Assembly: GCA_036927565.1 (NCBI GenBank)
Contig: JAYESD010000004.1
Location: forward strand, 164,645,697-164,709,696
Origin: Tuctoria greenei
Taxonomy: Eukaryota; Streptophyta; Magnoliopsida; Poales; Poaceae
Length of the DNA stretch: 64,000 nucleotides
Direction: 5' to 3'
The translations under genes and the position numbers were made by a program. Below, one piece after another: positions 44,781-57,755 of the stretch; positions within the stretch are counted from its first letter, which is position 1, and the number at the start of each line of letters is the position of its first letter. The notes below the pieces were generated by a model, which searched no databases, was not told where the DNA came from, and saw only the letters and a program-made list of their open reading frames with translations.

Positions 44781-45348
44781 ACAGCGTAAGTTTTACAATA
44801 CTAAGCGAAAAGGAAAGTGGCCTATACATCATAGCTACACTATCGGCACTAGCTATGCAAAAGCAAAGTCATCCATGCCCTGGATGCCTCGCACTAGCAA
44901 CACAAAACTTACGGCGACATGCAGGGCTCCCAGTCGGTTGTAAACTCTGGACGGGGTGCAGCCTCGTCGTCAAACCCATCATTAGTCGTGTAATCTGCAA
45001 AAACTTGTTAACTGCAAACGTGAGCTTAAGGTTCAGCAAGACTAACCCGTCTCACTAGACATATGCAGGTGTGAATACTAAGCATAGGTAAGGTAAAGTA
45101 TTACGACTCGCCTACAAGTGAGTCCTTAGCTTTCAAGTTATTATCAACAGCTTACCAGTTTAATGAAAATAACTTTAGTGATCATATTGGACAACAATCA
45201 AACTTCCAAAACAATTATGATTCAATACATCGTATTCTCCTGACTTCTTCAGTATTTACTACGTCACAACGCAGTGAACAAGTGGTATTTTATTACCGCG
45301 AGAAACAGTGATTGCAATCAGGACACACCAGGACAACACAACACATAC

Positions 45349-47157
45349 TACAGGATCAAAGAGCACATGAAAGCTACCAGAGGGGGTTGAATGGTAGATT
45401 TAAAAATCGTACACATCGGAAACAATTAAATCCCAATCCCTTCGGTAGAAAAATGATTTGTTAAAGAAAACGTGTGTGAGACTAATCTAATCGTGTTTCA
45501 CCATGACAAAAGTGATATATATCAGAGAGAATCAAGTTATGAATAATACACAACAAGAATCACTCAAATCCGTCAAGAGAAACTCAAGTTACGATCGAAA
45601 GATCGAACAAAGGTCAATCTGTCCTACCTGAGAAAAACAGTTCAAGAACGCTGCAAAGAAACTCGTGTAGATAAAAAACCACAAATCCAATGACCGTGAA
45701 ATTTTGAAAGATGATATATAATCAAGTTGTGAATATAACTAAAAAATAATCACGTCAATTGGATCTGTAAAACTCGAGTTATGATAAAACCAGCAAAGAA
45801 AGGTAGTGTTGTGCAGAAAACTCGACGAGAAAAACTTGTCTGGAGCAAGTCGGACGAACAAGGCACAAAAGTTCCTTTCGACTATGAATTTTATTCAATA
45901 GAACACGAGAGGAACATCCCCAAAGTCATGCACCACGAGCTCTGGCCTCCCTTGCTTATATAATCAGCCCTTAGGCCAACCCAATCTCAGCTAGGACTCT
46001 AATCCTACTGAAATCACGAATCGAAACTTTCCATAACAGCTTAGGACTCTTCAATATGCAGATCGAAGCAATCTTAAGACTTCCAAATACCTTAGGAACG
46101 TATCCCATATTCCTAAAACAACTCAAATTTGTGACCCACACGAAATCCTATCATAACCAACTAAAATAATTCCTTATTTGAGTCAAACACGACTCAGCCG
46201 CAGCCTGAGTCCATAACATAGTCGGTTGGACCTTTCCGACCAATTTTTATGTCCACATCTCTTCATCACGCCTTGGAACCATGCAGCCACGTCCATGCAC
46301 TCCTTGCACATGTGCAAACATCTTCCAACAACGTCCATGATACATTCATATGCATTGTTCTTGATTCAAACATACTGCACGACCTCCCGATCAACTCAAC
46401 CACAATTCCTCCTGAACTTGGTTGTTGAACCTCATCTTCTCCCTAAGACTAGTTCAATGGATCCCGTCACCAGCCATGTATTGAACTCAAGAAACACCTG
46501 CACATGAAAAAACAACCAATACTTCCGAGCACAAGTCCTCGACTTGACTCTCGTTAGTTCCGAAACTACAACATCTTATGTGAGCACCTCACATAAGCAT
46601 GTTGCAAAACATAGAAAAATGATATCAGCCTTAACCACCAAAACACACCAAAAACTTATTAAAATAATACTAAGCAACCTTTACATAAGTTTAAAGCAAG
46701 TTCGAAACATTGCAAGATAAAAGCAGAAACATTGCGATCAAACTCCGAATCTTGCCAAAACTAACCGGAGCTTGAGACGTAGCTTAACAAAGCTAGTACA
46801 ACCTAGCACCTGAGCTTACCAAAACTAGTAGGAACTAGTCAACCCAAAAGCCAGAGCTAGAAAAACATATCGGAGCTAACCAACATAAGTCGGACCTAGC
46901 AAAACATATCGGAGCTTAACAAAGACATGCCGGAGCTATCAAAGACATGACGGAGCTAAATACCAAGCTCACCGGAGCTTCCCAAAAACATGTTGAACCT
47001 TGACAAAGCAAGTCAGACCTATTGTCGGACCTTGCAGAATCTCAGAGCTAGAGTCGGACTTTGCTAAAAAGGTGTTTTAGCAGAATTTCAGAACTTTTAT
47101 TATCAAAGCCAATGTATTCAGTACAAGCCAATGTATTCAGCACACATAGGTCTCACA
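45349..47157 (-). mobile_element. copia solo LTR (family B), inverted
   Basis: Plus-strand ends are TACAGGATC and GGTCTCACA, complements of the LTR B end and start. CATAC is duplicated at 45344-45348 and 47158-47162. No internal sequence. Compared with 25188-26689 it has an additional array of ~30-bp units with CGGAGCTA (46750-47070). It lies inside the gypsy solo LTR 31589-50462. Confidence 0.88.
46750..47070. repeat. CTCCGG/CGGAGC minisatellite inside LTR B
   Basis: Units such as gccggagctatcaaagacat and cggagctaaccaacataagt recur about every 25-35 bp. The matching array in the solo LTR at 55982 is at about 56080-56350. The full element's LTRs lack it. Confidence 0.75.
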
Positions 47158-50100
47158 CATACGCAGTTTCGGAAGCGTCGGCGAGTACTTACAACAGTAC
47201 CTACATAACACTTCAGTACTAGTTGTTATGGCCACCTTTCACCCAACACTCGAATGCCGAACCAGTCGATCCGTCACGGGCAGAAGGTCCCTGCGTGGGT
47301 CGTACTCTGACGTGCCCACCAGCTGATTTACACCTTGCTGCCCTCAACCTACGCCTATAAAATGGAACGGTATGCCTCAACAAAATAGTATCAAGCTATG
47401 TCAGTTTGCTGGAGCCCATTTCTCTAGTATGTCGCTGGTACAATTCAAGCTTGTCCAGCAGGGCTGCACATGGATCGCTCCTCAATCGACACAAGCAGGG
47501 CTACACACATGGGACCACGTCTCACTGCATCCTACTTGTTGCTCGGTCTCAATTTCATACTTATAAACCATTTCTTGATCCAATTCATCCTGTGTGATAA
47601 ACTCCTATCCTGCGAGTAGATTCCAACTACTCGACTTCTACTGGATTCCTATGAACATAAGCATGGCAGTTTCTACTCATCGGGCTGTAGACCTACCCAA
47701 TACTCCATGGGATTTGTGGGTCATGCAAGTGGATGTCAAACACCTTAAACGTAATACACAAACATATGAAGACGTAAGGTGAATGAAAACTGCAAAGACA
47801 CTGTAAGGAACTTAAATTCAAATCGGGGCTTGCCCGAATACGAGTCCCGGTCTAAGTTTGTTTCTAATAGATGGACTTCCAAGGCCTCCAGCTCCTCCTC
47901 GACTTCAGTTACTGCACGATATGCATATACGAAATATGAATGATTTTGGGAAATAAGTAATATGTTTAAGGTCACAATGTAAAATCATGTGAGCAAAATA
48001 ATATAATGATTTTAATTGGCTTTGGGACTTTTAGGGTAGATACTAGGGACTATAAAGGAGACTCATGCAAAGAACAGGAGATGATCAAGGAAGTTTGTTG
48101 TCTCTAAATTTCCTACAGTAAAAGCCTTCTCTGAATTTTGGTTGTAATTATGGAGGTCTATCATGCCTACCAATGGTTGTACCATGTAAAGGGGGTCTCA
48201 CTGGTTCTAGGGAAATTTGTTTCACAATTTTCTAATCTTCCTAAGGGGAGAAATTGATTTTACAAGTTTGGGAGAAATTCTGAAATGGTTTCTGTATTTT
48301 TCCTAATTTTTCAATTACATAGAGATTTGGAACACTGATCAACCTAGTAAATGAAGTACAATGAACTTGAAATTTTTACTGGAGATCAAGTGTATTATTA
48401 AGAGTGTTCTGACCAAAATTGGGAATTTTCCAATTAACAACAGGGGTAATTAATTCCCAAGCAGTTAGATCTAAGGAATTAATTATGAAAATTCTGGGAG
48501 TTTCATGTCCAACAAATTGCACCACTACAATGTTGATATTGAGATGAGTCTACCAGAATTTATGTGGAAACTTTTGAGCAAATCTACTAGGAGTAATGAA
48601 TTTTAGAAGTTTGATTGAATCCTGTAATTATTTTCCAATGGGAAAATTTTAAATAATGCAGCTGGGCCCACTGGTTTAAAATCAACCAATCACAGCTGGG
48701 CCACACAGGGGCCATAGGGTTCACCCGCGCAGCCGTAAACGATCCGGAGCCACAACCGATCCACGCATCGCTGACAGGCGGGGCCCACGGTCATCTTCTA
48801 CCTCCAGACGCGCGATGCGGCCGTGGCGTCGTTGCGTCGGTGAGCTCGCCGGTTCCCATTTCCCAGTCTCCTTTCTCCTTGCCACTTACCGGCTAACCAT
48901 TTTCCAGGGTGCTGAGCACGACGAAGGGGTCGCCGAACGCCAGCGATGCCCGCAACACCGTGCGCGATGGCGGTGGTGGAGCTAGGGTTTCAATGATGGC
49001 CATAATTGTTCGGGAAAGGTGCGAGAAGCTCAGGGACAAGATAGAAACGTTCCTGAAAGCATGAGGATGACGATTTGGAGATGCAAACGGGGTGGAATAG
49101 TTGGCAACGACGAGTTCGACGGCGTGTCGACGATTTCTTCATGGGGGCTACGAAAATCAGCATAATATAGCCATTCCTCGACGATTCTTTCTGATTTTTG
49201 TTCGTACAGGAGCGCAAGGATGCTAGCGAACTAATATGTAACTGGTTTAAAAGATAGTTACATCTAGAAAACGCATTGCATGGTGAACCTAGGAAAAGCA
49301 TTTAAAGCATGCCGAAAAGGAAAAGAGGATTTTGTGCTCGATAAAGGATTAACCTAGGAACAATTTTTACTATGAGCAAGATGGTGTCTTGGCACTTCAT
49401 TTATCTGTTGACGTCAAAGCGTGAAACGGCCTAGGCTACTGGCACCATGGTGGACAGAGAGCGACGTCCTCGGTGGCCCAATGATGACAACGACGGAACA
49501 TCAAAATACGAGCCAAACAAGGAACAACATGATGAGCCAAAGGGTGTGGATAGTAGAGCATAGCCTTGGCGTCATGTTTGCTGTTTGCATCGAAGAGAAA
49601 TAAAGCAAGGATGAGGCGCTCACCGGTGAGGAAAAGAGGCGGCGGTGCTCTGCTTCGCGGGAGGGAAGAAAAAGTGGTGGCGATGTTGTCCTCGTCGATG
49701 CCGTGAAGAAGGGACCAGAGGGGATAAGGAGGACGCCGGGGTGCTATCAAGCTGGCAAGCAGCTCGCTGGAGCTCTGCATGCGTGCGGTGTCGAGCGGAG
49801 CGGCGACGGGATTTCGGTGGCAGAGCACTCACGTACGTGTGTCTATGACTAGTGGGTCCCACTTCCCCTTAAGCCTATCCTCTCTGGAACTTCAATTCCC
49901 GTATCAAACTTAATCCAAAAATACTATATTTTTGTGGAGAGGCCAATTTAAATATGGAGATTAAGATTCTGAATTTGGAATTCAAATTTGGATAGGTTTC
50001 ATGTGAAATTCAAATTCAAATTCGAATTTGACTTGAATTTCCTAAGCGTCTCAAATAAAATAGAAAATGGAATTCAAAATCTTGAAACTTTGCAGGAAGG

Positions 50101-50467
50101 CTATTTGGAATATTATGAGGCCATGGAAAAATGTATTGCCTCGGATTTGAAAATTTTGACAGGGTCTAAATGTACAGTAGCTATATTCAAGTTTTGAAAT
50201 AATTTCAATATATTTAGAATTGCATAGTGTTTTGCCCTGTCAAATTTTCATTCCATAAATTCCAAAATTTGCAGAAAGATCACTTGAATTATCCTAGGTT
50301 CATTGGTGAAGTCCATCCCTTATGTTAATAAAATTTAAGTATGAGTGAAAGAAAGATTCTTGATGATATCAAGTTCATGTGTACAACCATAATTGATCTC
50401 CACCATGGTTGATAACAAATTGGTAACTGAACTTTATATTAAGGAAAAACTGGTATTTTACAACATT

Positions 50468-50608
50468 GACATTAGGTATTACTTTCTCTGTAATAATGTT
50501 GAAAAAAGAAACATTGTGCTTCATTATGTAGATATCGAACAACAATTGGCTGACATTTTCACAAAACCTTCGGATTTCACTCGTTTTTGTTACATTCATA
50601 GCTAAATA
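50468..50608 (+). pseudogene. copia pol, C-terminal end of RNase H (continuation)
   Basis: DIRYYFLCNNVEKRNIVLHY and QLADIFTKPSDFTRF continue the frame cut at 31583. The sequence between is an inserted gypsy LTR with ACATT duplicated. TAA follows near 50605. Confidence 0.88.
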
Positions 50609-51605
50609 GGGTTTATGCATCCTCATGGCTTAAATTGAGTGGGAGTTTTAAAACTTGGGAAGTCTATGTGTGAATTAGAACTTAAAATAAAATGAGCATA
50701 GTATTTCATACATATATGACTTTGTGATTCCTTTTACATGCTGAAAGTTCTTACTACATTACTCATGTTATACATTTTGTAGTTTTTTCTGTGACTAGTA
50801 ATTGGAATAATTACTTACACTAAATTTGGTCTTGATCGAACTTTCTTGCTGTTTTGAACTTGTTGCATGCTCACAAGTGCTTTTAATCATAAAGACTTAA
50901 TCAAGTAATCAACTCACATGTTGAGTTTTTATGAACAAATATAAATTGAGAAAAGATGAAGAGAATATGAATGCATCGCACTTCTTCTTTTGAGATGGCT
51001 TATCATTGTACTTAGATATGAACTTGGAAGAAGTTGTGTATGACTAAAACCATGTCCTTAAGCTTCTGATTGTCAAATGCCATAGGCTTGGTTTGGTTGG
51101 TTAGAATAAGGCAGATGCGCATATAATTTCTTGCAAATATCATATGGTCTAAATTTGTGCTTTAAAAATAATAAAATGCAGCAACAAGTGTCATGCTTTC
51201 AGGTTTTGAAATAGTTAAGTTTGTGAGATCATGACTTGCTAAAATTGAAAATTACATTTGATCTCTAGCATGGCTTACACTACTTTATGTATTTCATTGG
51301 TGTGATAGTGTAAGTTACTTGATAGTATGACTTGTATGAGCTTTATTTTATATGTATATGATATAATATGCTCATAACAATTAAAATTTTCTTTTGTACC
51401 TTGCTGAATACATTGTCAAAAGGGGAGAAATTGATAACGCATTGCACATATTCACAAGTGTTTCTTCTTAGGGGGATAAGTATGCAAGGGGAAAATTTAG
51501 AAATTTCTCATTTGATTTTCAAAAAGGAGGAGAAAACGTTTTCAAAACTTTTCATGTGAATAAGCCAATGTTCGGATTTTAAGTGGTGTTGCCAATGCAT
51601 TCATC
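50609..51605 (+). other. copia 3' noncoding region
   Basis: About 1 kb between pol and the purine tract with no ORF. Several purine runs near its end (aaaaggggagaaattga at 51418, gggggataag, aaggggaaaa, aaaaaggaggagaaaa) look like additional polypurine tracts. Confidence 0.65.
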
Positions 51606-51615
51606 AAGGGGAGAT
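51605..51615 (+). other. polypurine tract of copia element
   Basis: AAGGGGAGAT directly before the 3' LTR start TGTGAGATC. Confidence 0.85.
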
Positions 51616-53118
51616 TGTGAGATCTATGTGTGCTGAATACATTGGCTTTCACGATAAAAGTTTTGAATACTCCCAAATCATGTTTTTATTAAGCTACAAC
51701 TCAAGGTCCAGTTAGCTTTGGCAAGATTCGGAGCTTCATTGCAATTGTTCTGCTTTTATCTTGCAATGTTTCAAACTGGCTTTACACTTATGGAAAGTTT
51801 GCTTAGTATTTGTTTACTATGTTTTTGGTGTGTTTTGGTTGTTATGGTTGATATCATTTTGCTATGGTTTGCAACATGCTTATCTGAGATGCTCACGTAA
51901 GATATTGTGGTTTCAGAACTAACACAAGTCAAGTCGAGGACTTGTGCTTGGAAGTATTGGTTGTTTAATCATGTGCAGGTGTTTCTTGAGTTCAAGACAT
52001 GGCTGGTGACGGGATCCATTGAACTAGTCTTAGGGAGAACATGAGGTTCAACAACCAAGTTCAGGAGGAATTGTGGTTGAGTTGATCGGGAGGTCATGCA
52101 TCATGTATGAATCAAGAACAATGCATATGAAGGTATCATGGACGTCGTTGGAAGATGTTTGCACGTATTCAAGGAGTGGATGGACGTGGATACATGGTTC
52201 CGAGGAGTGATGAAGAGATGTGGACATGAAGAATTGGTCGGAAAAGTCCAACTGACTAGGTTACGGACTGAGGTTGCGAATGAGTCGGGTTTGACTCAAA
52301 TATGGATAGATTTGAGTTGGTTATGATAGGATTTTGTATGGGTCACGAATTTGAGTTATTTTATGAATGTGGGATATGTTCCTAAGGTGTTTGGAAGTCT
52401 TAAGATTGCTTCTATCTGCGTATAGAAGAGTCTTGAGCAGTTATGGAAAGTTTCAATTCGTGAATTGAGTAGGATTAGAGTCCTCGTTTGAGTTGAGTTG
52501 GCTTTCGGGCTGGTTATATAAGCAAGGGAGGACAGAGATCGTGGTAGATGACTTTAGGGCTGTTCCTCTTGTGTTCTATTGAATAAAGGTCGTAGTTTAA
52601 AGGAACTTTTGAGCCCTGTTCATCCATCTTGTTCTAGACAAGTTTTTCTTGTCGAGTTTTCTGCATAGCACTACCTTGGTTCGGTGGTTTTATCATAACT
52701 CGAGTTTTACAGATCTAATTGACACGATTCTTGTTGGGTTGTCTTTAAAACTTGATTATCTATCATGTGTCAAAATTTCACGGTCATTGTATTTTAGGTT
52801 TTTGATCTACACGAGTTTTTTGCAGTATTGCAGATACGTTTTTTATTTAGTAGAACAGATTGACCTTTGTTCGATCTTTTGATCGTAACTTGAGTTTCTC
52901 TCGACGAATTTGAGTGATCCTTGTTGCGACATCTTCGTGACTTGATTCTCTCTGATATCTATCACTGTTGTCATGGTGAAACATGTTTAGATTAGTCCCA
53001 CACATGATTTCTTTTAACAGATCATTTTTCTGCCGAGGGGTTTTTATTGCTTCCGCTAAAAAGTTTTAATCTACCGTTCACCCCCCTCTGGTTTCTTTAC
53101 ACGTGCTATTGACCCTAA
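51616..53118 (+). repeat. copia 3' LTR (family B)
   Basis: 1503 bp, collinear with 25188-26689, TATA near 52512. The terminal CCTACA is decayed to CCCTAA, followed by the TSD aaata (53119-53123). Confidence 0.88.
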
Positions 53119-53123
53119 AAATA

Positions 53124-55726
53124 AACTAATTAAGAAAACTAAACATAAGGATAGTGCTCCAAGCAACACCACAGACAAAGTTGACGGCAGACACGGCCTA
53201 GAACTCCGCGATATCACCGTTATACTCCCAACCCTGAACTGCAACTGTTGGTGGGGGAATTGCAAGGGTGAGTACATGTCGTACTCAGCAAGTGTGGGAA
53301 AGTATGACATGTAGCTGATACAAATGACGAATATAGTAATGGCTAAGTGCTGAAAAGTACATTAAAACATTTAAAAAGCAATATATTAAATTTATGTGAA
53401 GTAAACCCATCATAAACCATCATATTAACATAATATAAAACCATATCCAATTATTGCCATCATCATCATTATACATGTCAAGTTATCATAACTCAAATTC
53501 ATATTCATAACCATAAACCATCCATAACCATTATTAAACCATAAACAAAACCAATAGCAAATCATCCTAAATCCTAAGTTTTCCTCTAATCATGTGAGGG
53601 TCCAGGACGCTCATAACCGAGAGCACGGCTATCACGATAGTTTTAAAGACACTCTGTAATTATTATACCACTTTACCCACATGTTTGTGATTTCATCACT
53701 CTTCTGTGACTAGAACCTCTATTATGCCATCTCACACTTCCGTCAGTGTGTGACCAAGAGATCACAAAATAGCCTTTACAAAGGGATGGCTAGCCTATTT
53801 AGACTCCACTGAGGTTTCACTAGTGGCGATGCCTCCAACTGAGCACATCTTCAACCAAGGGCACCCTCCATTCAGATCCCAGGGTAGTCCCACTAATCAT
53901 CAACAAACCCAATCCGACTACCCCTTCCCCGAGCATCCTTAATGGTCCAAACAGCACTGGCAAAGCCCTAATTAATCAGCTATGCCGCACCCATACTTGG
54001 CCTCGTGGTGGCACTGTAAGTCCTAGATGGTCGCTCTACGAACCGGTCCTTAGATCTAACGCAAGCAGACCACCATAACATCGAACCCATCCATATACCA
54101 TGTTTGCCTATATCACCAATCACCATATTATATTAACCAGTTCATATAAAACATAATCTCATTAATGCATAATTAAATAGTATAGTTGATTTCCATCCCC
54201 ATTTAATTAAGCAAAGCAAAAAGGTAAAAACCCCTTCCTGACACTCTACCACCTATTCCTGGTGACAAGGGTGGTTAAACAAAGCTAGTAAACTTCCAAT
54301 CATAGGATTTCTTATCAAATTGATACAAGCATGCAGTTTTGCAAACAAAACATTTATTGTCAAAACAGGATCAATATGTTCAAGGACACTTGACTTGCTC
54401 TTGGGATTCATTAGGATCAAAGGCTTCAAGCTCCTTGTGCTGGAGATCCTCCACAACACTCTCTAGTGCAAATCTGTATAATACGCGCAATAAATATACA
54501 AGACAAGAACTATAATCAAAGAGTGCACAAATATTACTCAATATGACATGACATGCATGTTTAACGCAAATGCAAGGTAAAACTAGTTAATAATGTCTAC
54601 CAACTAGTTATAATAGTTTTTAACAAGTTTGGAAAGGTTTGGAATTGATTCAAATCAATTTTAGTATTAATTCAACTCAGATTAACCAGGAAAATCAGAC
54701 TAGTCCGCTAGGGACCAGACTAGTCCGCACTTCGCAGAACTAGCAAACTAGGGTTTCCTAGATCGACGTGAATTTGGAGGTTTGGGGTTAAATTCACGTA
54801 AGGAAAAGGAAGTATAAGTTATACCAGGTTTCTAAGACTCCAAAGAACCAAGGGTTTTGGAGGCAACACGATTCTTGATGATCTAGGGTTGAAGAACTTG
54901 ATGGTGAATCATTGATGAAGAACATGAAGTTGATGGAGATCTTGATCCTATTTCGTTTCCTCCTCTTCTTCTCCTTGATCTAGATCTCATTTTCCCTCCT
55001 TGGTGGCGGCTATCCACGAGATAGGGTTTGGGTGTGGTTCAAAAGTGGCAAATAGATGTCAAGCCAAGGGGTGGGGTTGTTTATGTAGAGGTGGAGGTAT
55101 AGGGTTGGGTGGATTTCGAGTTTTGAGATGAGTAGTGGTCGGTTTGGAGTCCCACGTGGGCTCAAAAAGGGTTAGGCACGACGTCACTAGGCCCACTTAA
55201 CGTAAAACACAAGAAAAAAGTAATGAAACAAAAGATCAATTCGGAGTCGCGATGTACCGGACAAGTCCACAAAAGGCCGGACTAGTCCGAAGATGGACAG
55301 AGAGAAATCAGACAAGTCCGGACTGGACATCGGACAAGTCCAAACTTATCTAGAGGGGAAAAATAGACAAGTATGGCCAAAATCGGACAAGTTCGACTTT
55401 AGTCATAGGAAAACCAGACAAGTCCAGGGACTTAGCGAAATTTCCAAGAAATCGGAACACCAGACTAAACCACACTGGACCGGACAAGTACGAAAGTGTC
55501 CAGGGAGAAATACAGACTATTCCGCAGCAAAACGGAAAACTCCGATGGAAGTCAGAGAGAAATCGGACTAGTCCGCACAGAAATCGGACTAGTCCGCACT
55601 TCTCAGAATTCTTAAGTGCAGTTTTGCTATTAGTTCATTTTAAACTTGTCCATTTTTATGTGGATTAATGTTAACCATATTTCATGATGGATGCAGGGCA
55701 TGATGCATGAAAATGAGGGTGTTACA
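53124..55726 (-). repeat. Tekay-like 3' LTR, main part, with palindromes
   Basis: It ends GGGTGTTACA, the complement of the common LTR start TGTAACACCC, next to a purine tract. Together with 24978-25187 it is about 2.8 kb. 54690-54725 and 55250-55610 contain CGGACTAGTCCG palindromes (perfect at 55278, 55564 and 55585) and CGGACAAGTCC variants. Confidence 0.82.
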
Positions 55727-55740
55727 AACCTACCCCCCTT
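55727..55740 (-). other. polypurine tract of Tekay-like element
   Basis: On the minus strand AAGGGGGGTAGGTT directly before TGTAACACCC. Confidence 0.85.
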
Positions 55741-55976
55741 AAAATGAATCTCGCCCTCGAGATTCGACGCGGAAGAGAAGAGACAGGGGAATTCCTTCTT
55801 GGGATCATCTTCTAGCTCCAATGTTGCTCCCTATTCTGTATGATGTTTCCATTGAACTTTACACAATCTGATAACCTTGTTTCTTGTGACCCTCTCCTTG
55901 GTTTCCAAGATTTTGACTGGTTGCTCGGCATAAGTCAAATCTGCCTCTAGTTCCAATTCTTCCATTGGCACTTGTT
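55741..55976 (-). pseudogene. Tekay-like pol C-terminus: chromodomain remnant
   Basis: On the minus strand VPMEELELEADLTYAEQPV, then KERVTRNKVIRLCKVQW, the typical integrase-chromodomain text of Tekay elements. A stop and shift lie near 55858. It is cut from the integrase at 55981 by the copia solo LTR. Confidence 0.75.
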
Positions 55977-55981
55977 CTTCC

Positions 55982-57750
55982 TGGGAGATCTATGTGTGTT
56001 AAATACATTGGCTTGTACTGAATACATTGGCTTTGATGATATAAGTTCTGAAATTCTGCCAAAATACCCTTTTTATCAAGGTCCAACTCCAGCTCTGAGC
56101 TTCTACAAGGTCCGACAATAGGTCCGAATTGCTTTGTCAAGGTCCAACATGTTTTTTGGTAGCTCCGGTGAGCTTTGTCTTTAGCTCTGGCATGTCTTTG
56201 ATAGCACCAGCATGTCTTTGTTAGGCTCCAATATGTTTTTGATAGGTCCGACTTATGTTGGTTAGCTCCCACATGTTTTTCTAGCTCCAGCACTAGGTTG
56301 TACTAGCTTTGGTAAGCTCCGGCTCAAGCTCCGGTTAGCTTTGGCAAGGTTCGGAGCTTGATTGCAATGTTCCAGCTTTTACTGTGAAATATTTTGAACT
56401 TGCTTTATATTCTTGGAAAGATGGCTTAGTATTCATTTGTTAAGTTTTTGGTGTGTTTTGGTTTATATGGTTGATATCATTTTGCTATGGTTTGCAACAT
56501 GCTTATGTTAGGTGCTCACGTAACATGTTGTAGTTTTGGAACTAACGAGAGTCAAGTTGAGGACTTGTGCTCGGAAGTATTGGTTGTTTGTTCATGTGCA
56601 GGTGTTGCTTGAGTTCAAGACATGGTTGGCGACGGGATCCATTGAACTAGTCCTAGGGAGAAGATGAGGTTCAACAACCAAGTTCGGGAGGAATTGTGGT
56701 TGAGTTGATCGGGAGGTTGCGCAGCATGTATGAATCAAGAACAATGCATATGAAGGTATCATGGACGTTGTTGGAAGATGTTTGCACGTATGCAAGGAGT
56801 GCATGGACGTGGCTACATGGTTCCGAGGTATGATGAAGAGATGTGGACGTAAAGAATTCGTCGGAAAGGTCCAACCGACTAGGTTATGGACTCAGGTTCT
56901 GGCTGAGTCGGGTTTGACTCAAATATGGAAATATTTGAGTTGGTTATGATAGGATTTCGTGTGGGTCACGAATTTGGGTTGTTTTAGGAATGTGGGATAC
57001 GTTCCTAATGTGTTTGGAAGTCTTAAGATTGCTTCTATCTGCGTATAGAAGAGTCCTAAGCAGTTATGGAAAGTTTCGATTCGTGATTTGAGTAGGATTA
57101 GAATCCTAGTTGAGATTTAGTTGTCCTAAGGGCTGGTTATATAAGCAAGGAAGGCCAGAGCTCGTGGTGCACAACATTTGGTCTGTTCATCTTGTGTTCT
57201 ATTGAATAAAATTCATAGTTGAAAGGAACTATTGTGCCTTGTTCGTCCGACTTGTTCCAGACAAGTTTTTTTCGTCGAGTTTCTGCACAGCACTACCTTG
57301 TTTCTGTGGTTTTATCATAACTTGAGTTTTACAAATCCAATTCACGTGATTCTTTTTGGGTTGTCTTCACAACTTGATTTTCTATCATATTAAAATTTTC
57401 ACGGTCATTGGATTTGTGGGTTCTGATCTACACGAGTTTCTTTGCAGTATTCCAGAACTGTTTTTCTCGGGTAGGATAGATTGACCTTTGTTCGATCTTT
57501 CGATCGTAACTTGAGTTTCTCTCGACGAATTTGAGTGATTCTTGTTGTGTCGTCTTCATGACTTGATTCTATATGATATATATTACTTTAGTCATCGTGA
57601 AACACATTTGGATTAGTCTCACACACGATTTCTTTAAGAGATTGTTTTTCTGCCAATGGGGTGGGATTTAACTGTTTCCGCTGTGTAAGATTTTTTAATC
57701 TACCATTCAACCCCCCTCTGGTAGCTAATCACGTGCTCTTCGATCCTACA
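55982..57750 (+). mobile_element. copia solo LTR (family B), plus orientation
   Basis: Starts TGGGAGATCTATG (usual TGTGAGATC) and ends GATCCTACA, 1769 bp. CTTCC is duplicated at 55977-55981 and 57751-57755. It interrupts the Tekay-like pol between chromodomain and integrase C-terminus. It carries the CTCCGG minisatellite and the TATA (about 57136). Confidence 0.9.
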
Positions 57751-57755
57751 CTTCC

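Larger units (their letters stand above)
31589..50462 (-). mobile_element. solo gypsy LTR (family A), inverted, itself carrying insertions
   Basis: Plus-strand ends are TGTGGGG at 31589 and TTTTACA at 50462, complements of the LTR end and start seen at 4724 and 2154. ACATT is duplicated at 31584-31588 and 50463-50467, exactly between two halves of the copia RNase H frame. There is no purine tract or coding sequence of its own, so it is a solo LTR left by recombination between the two LTRs of a full element. Its pieces are 31589-31713, 44786-45343, 47163-50462 (TSD copies excluded), together about 4 kb. It hosts the Retand-like element and a copia solo LTR. Confidence 0.88.
25188..53118 (+). 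mobile_element. Ty1/copia element (Sirevirus-like), 8.9 kb net, interrupted
   Basis: The LTRs 25188-26689 and 51616-53118 are collinear. The 5-bp duplication AAATA lies at 25183-25187 and 53119-53123. Next to the 5' LTR is a perfect methionine-tRNA primer site, followed by gag and pol. The pol frame breaks at 31588 inside RNase H and resumes at 50468 after an inserted gypsy solo LTR with its own nest. Several purine-rich tracts precede the 3' LTR (51418-51615), as in Sireviruses. The protease region is missing between the second zinc knuckle and the pre-integrase domain. Clade assignment is less sure than the superfamily. Confidence 0.88.

Noticed and set aside
49421..49862. Coding-like ORFs on both strands
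   Set aside because: Part of the inverted family A LTR; not conserved in frame with 2580-3090.
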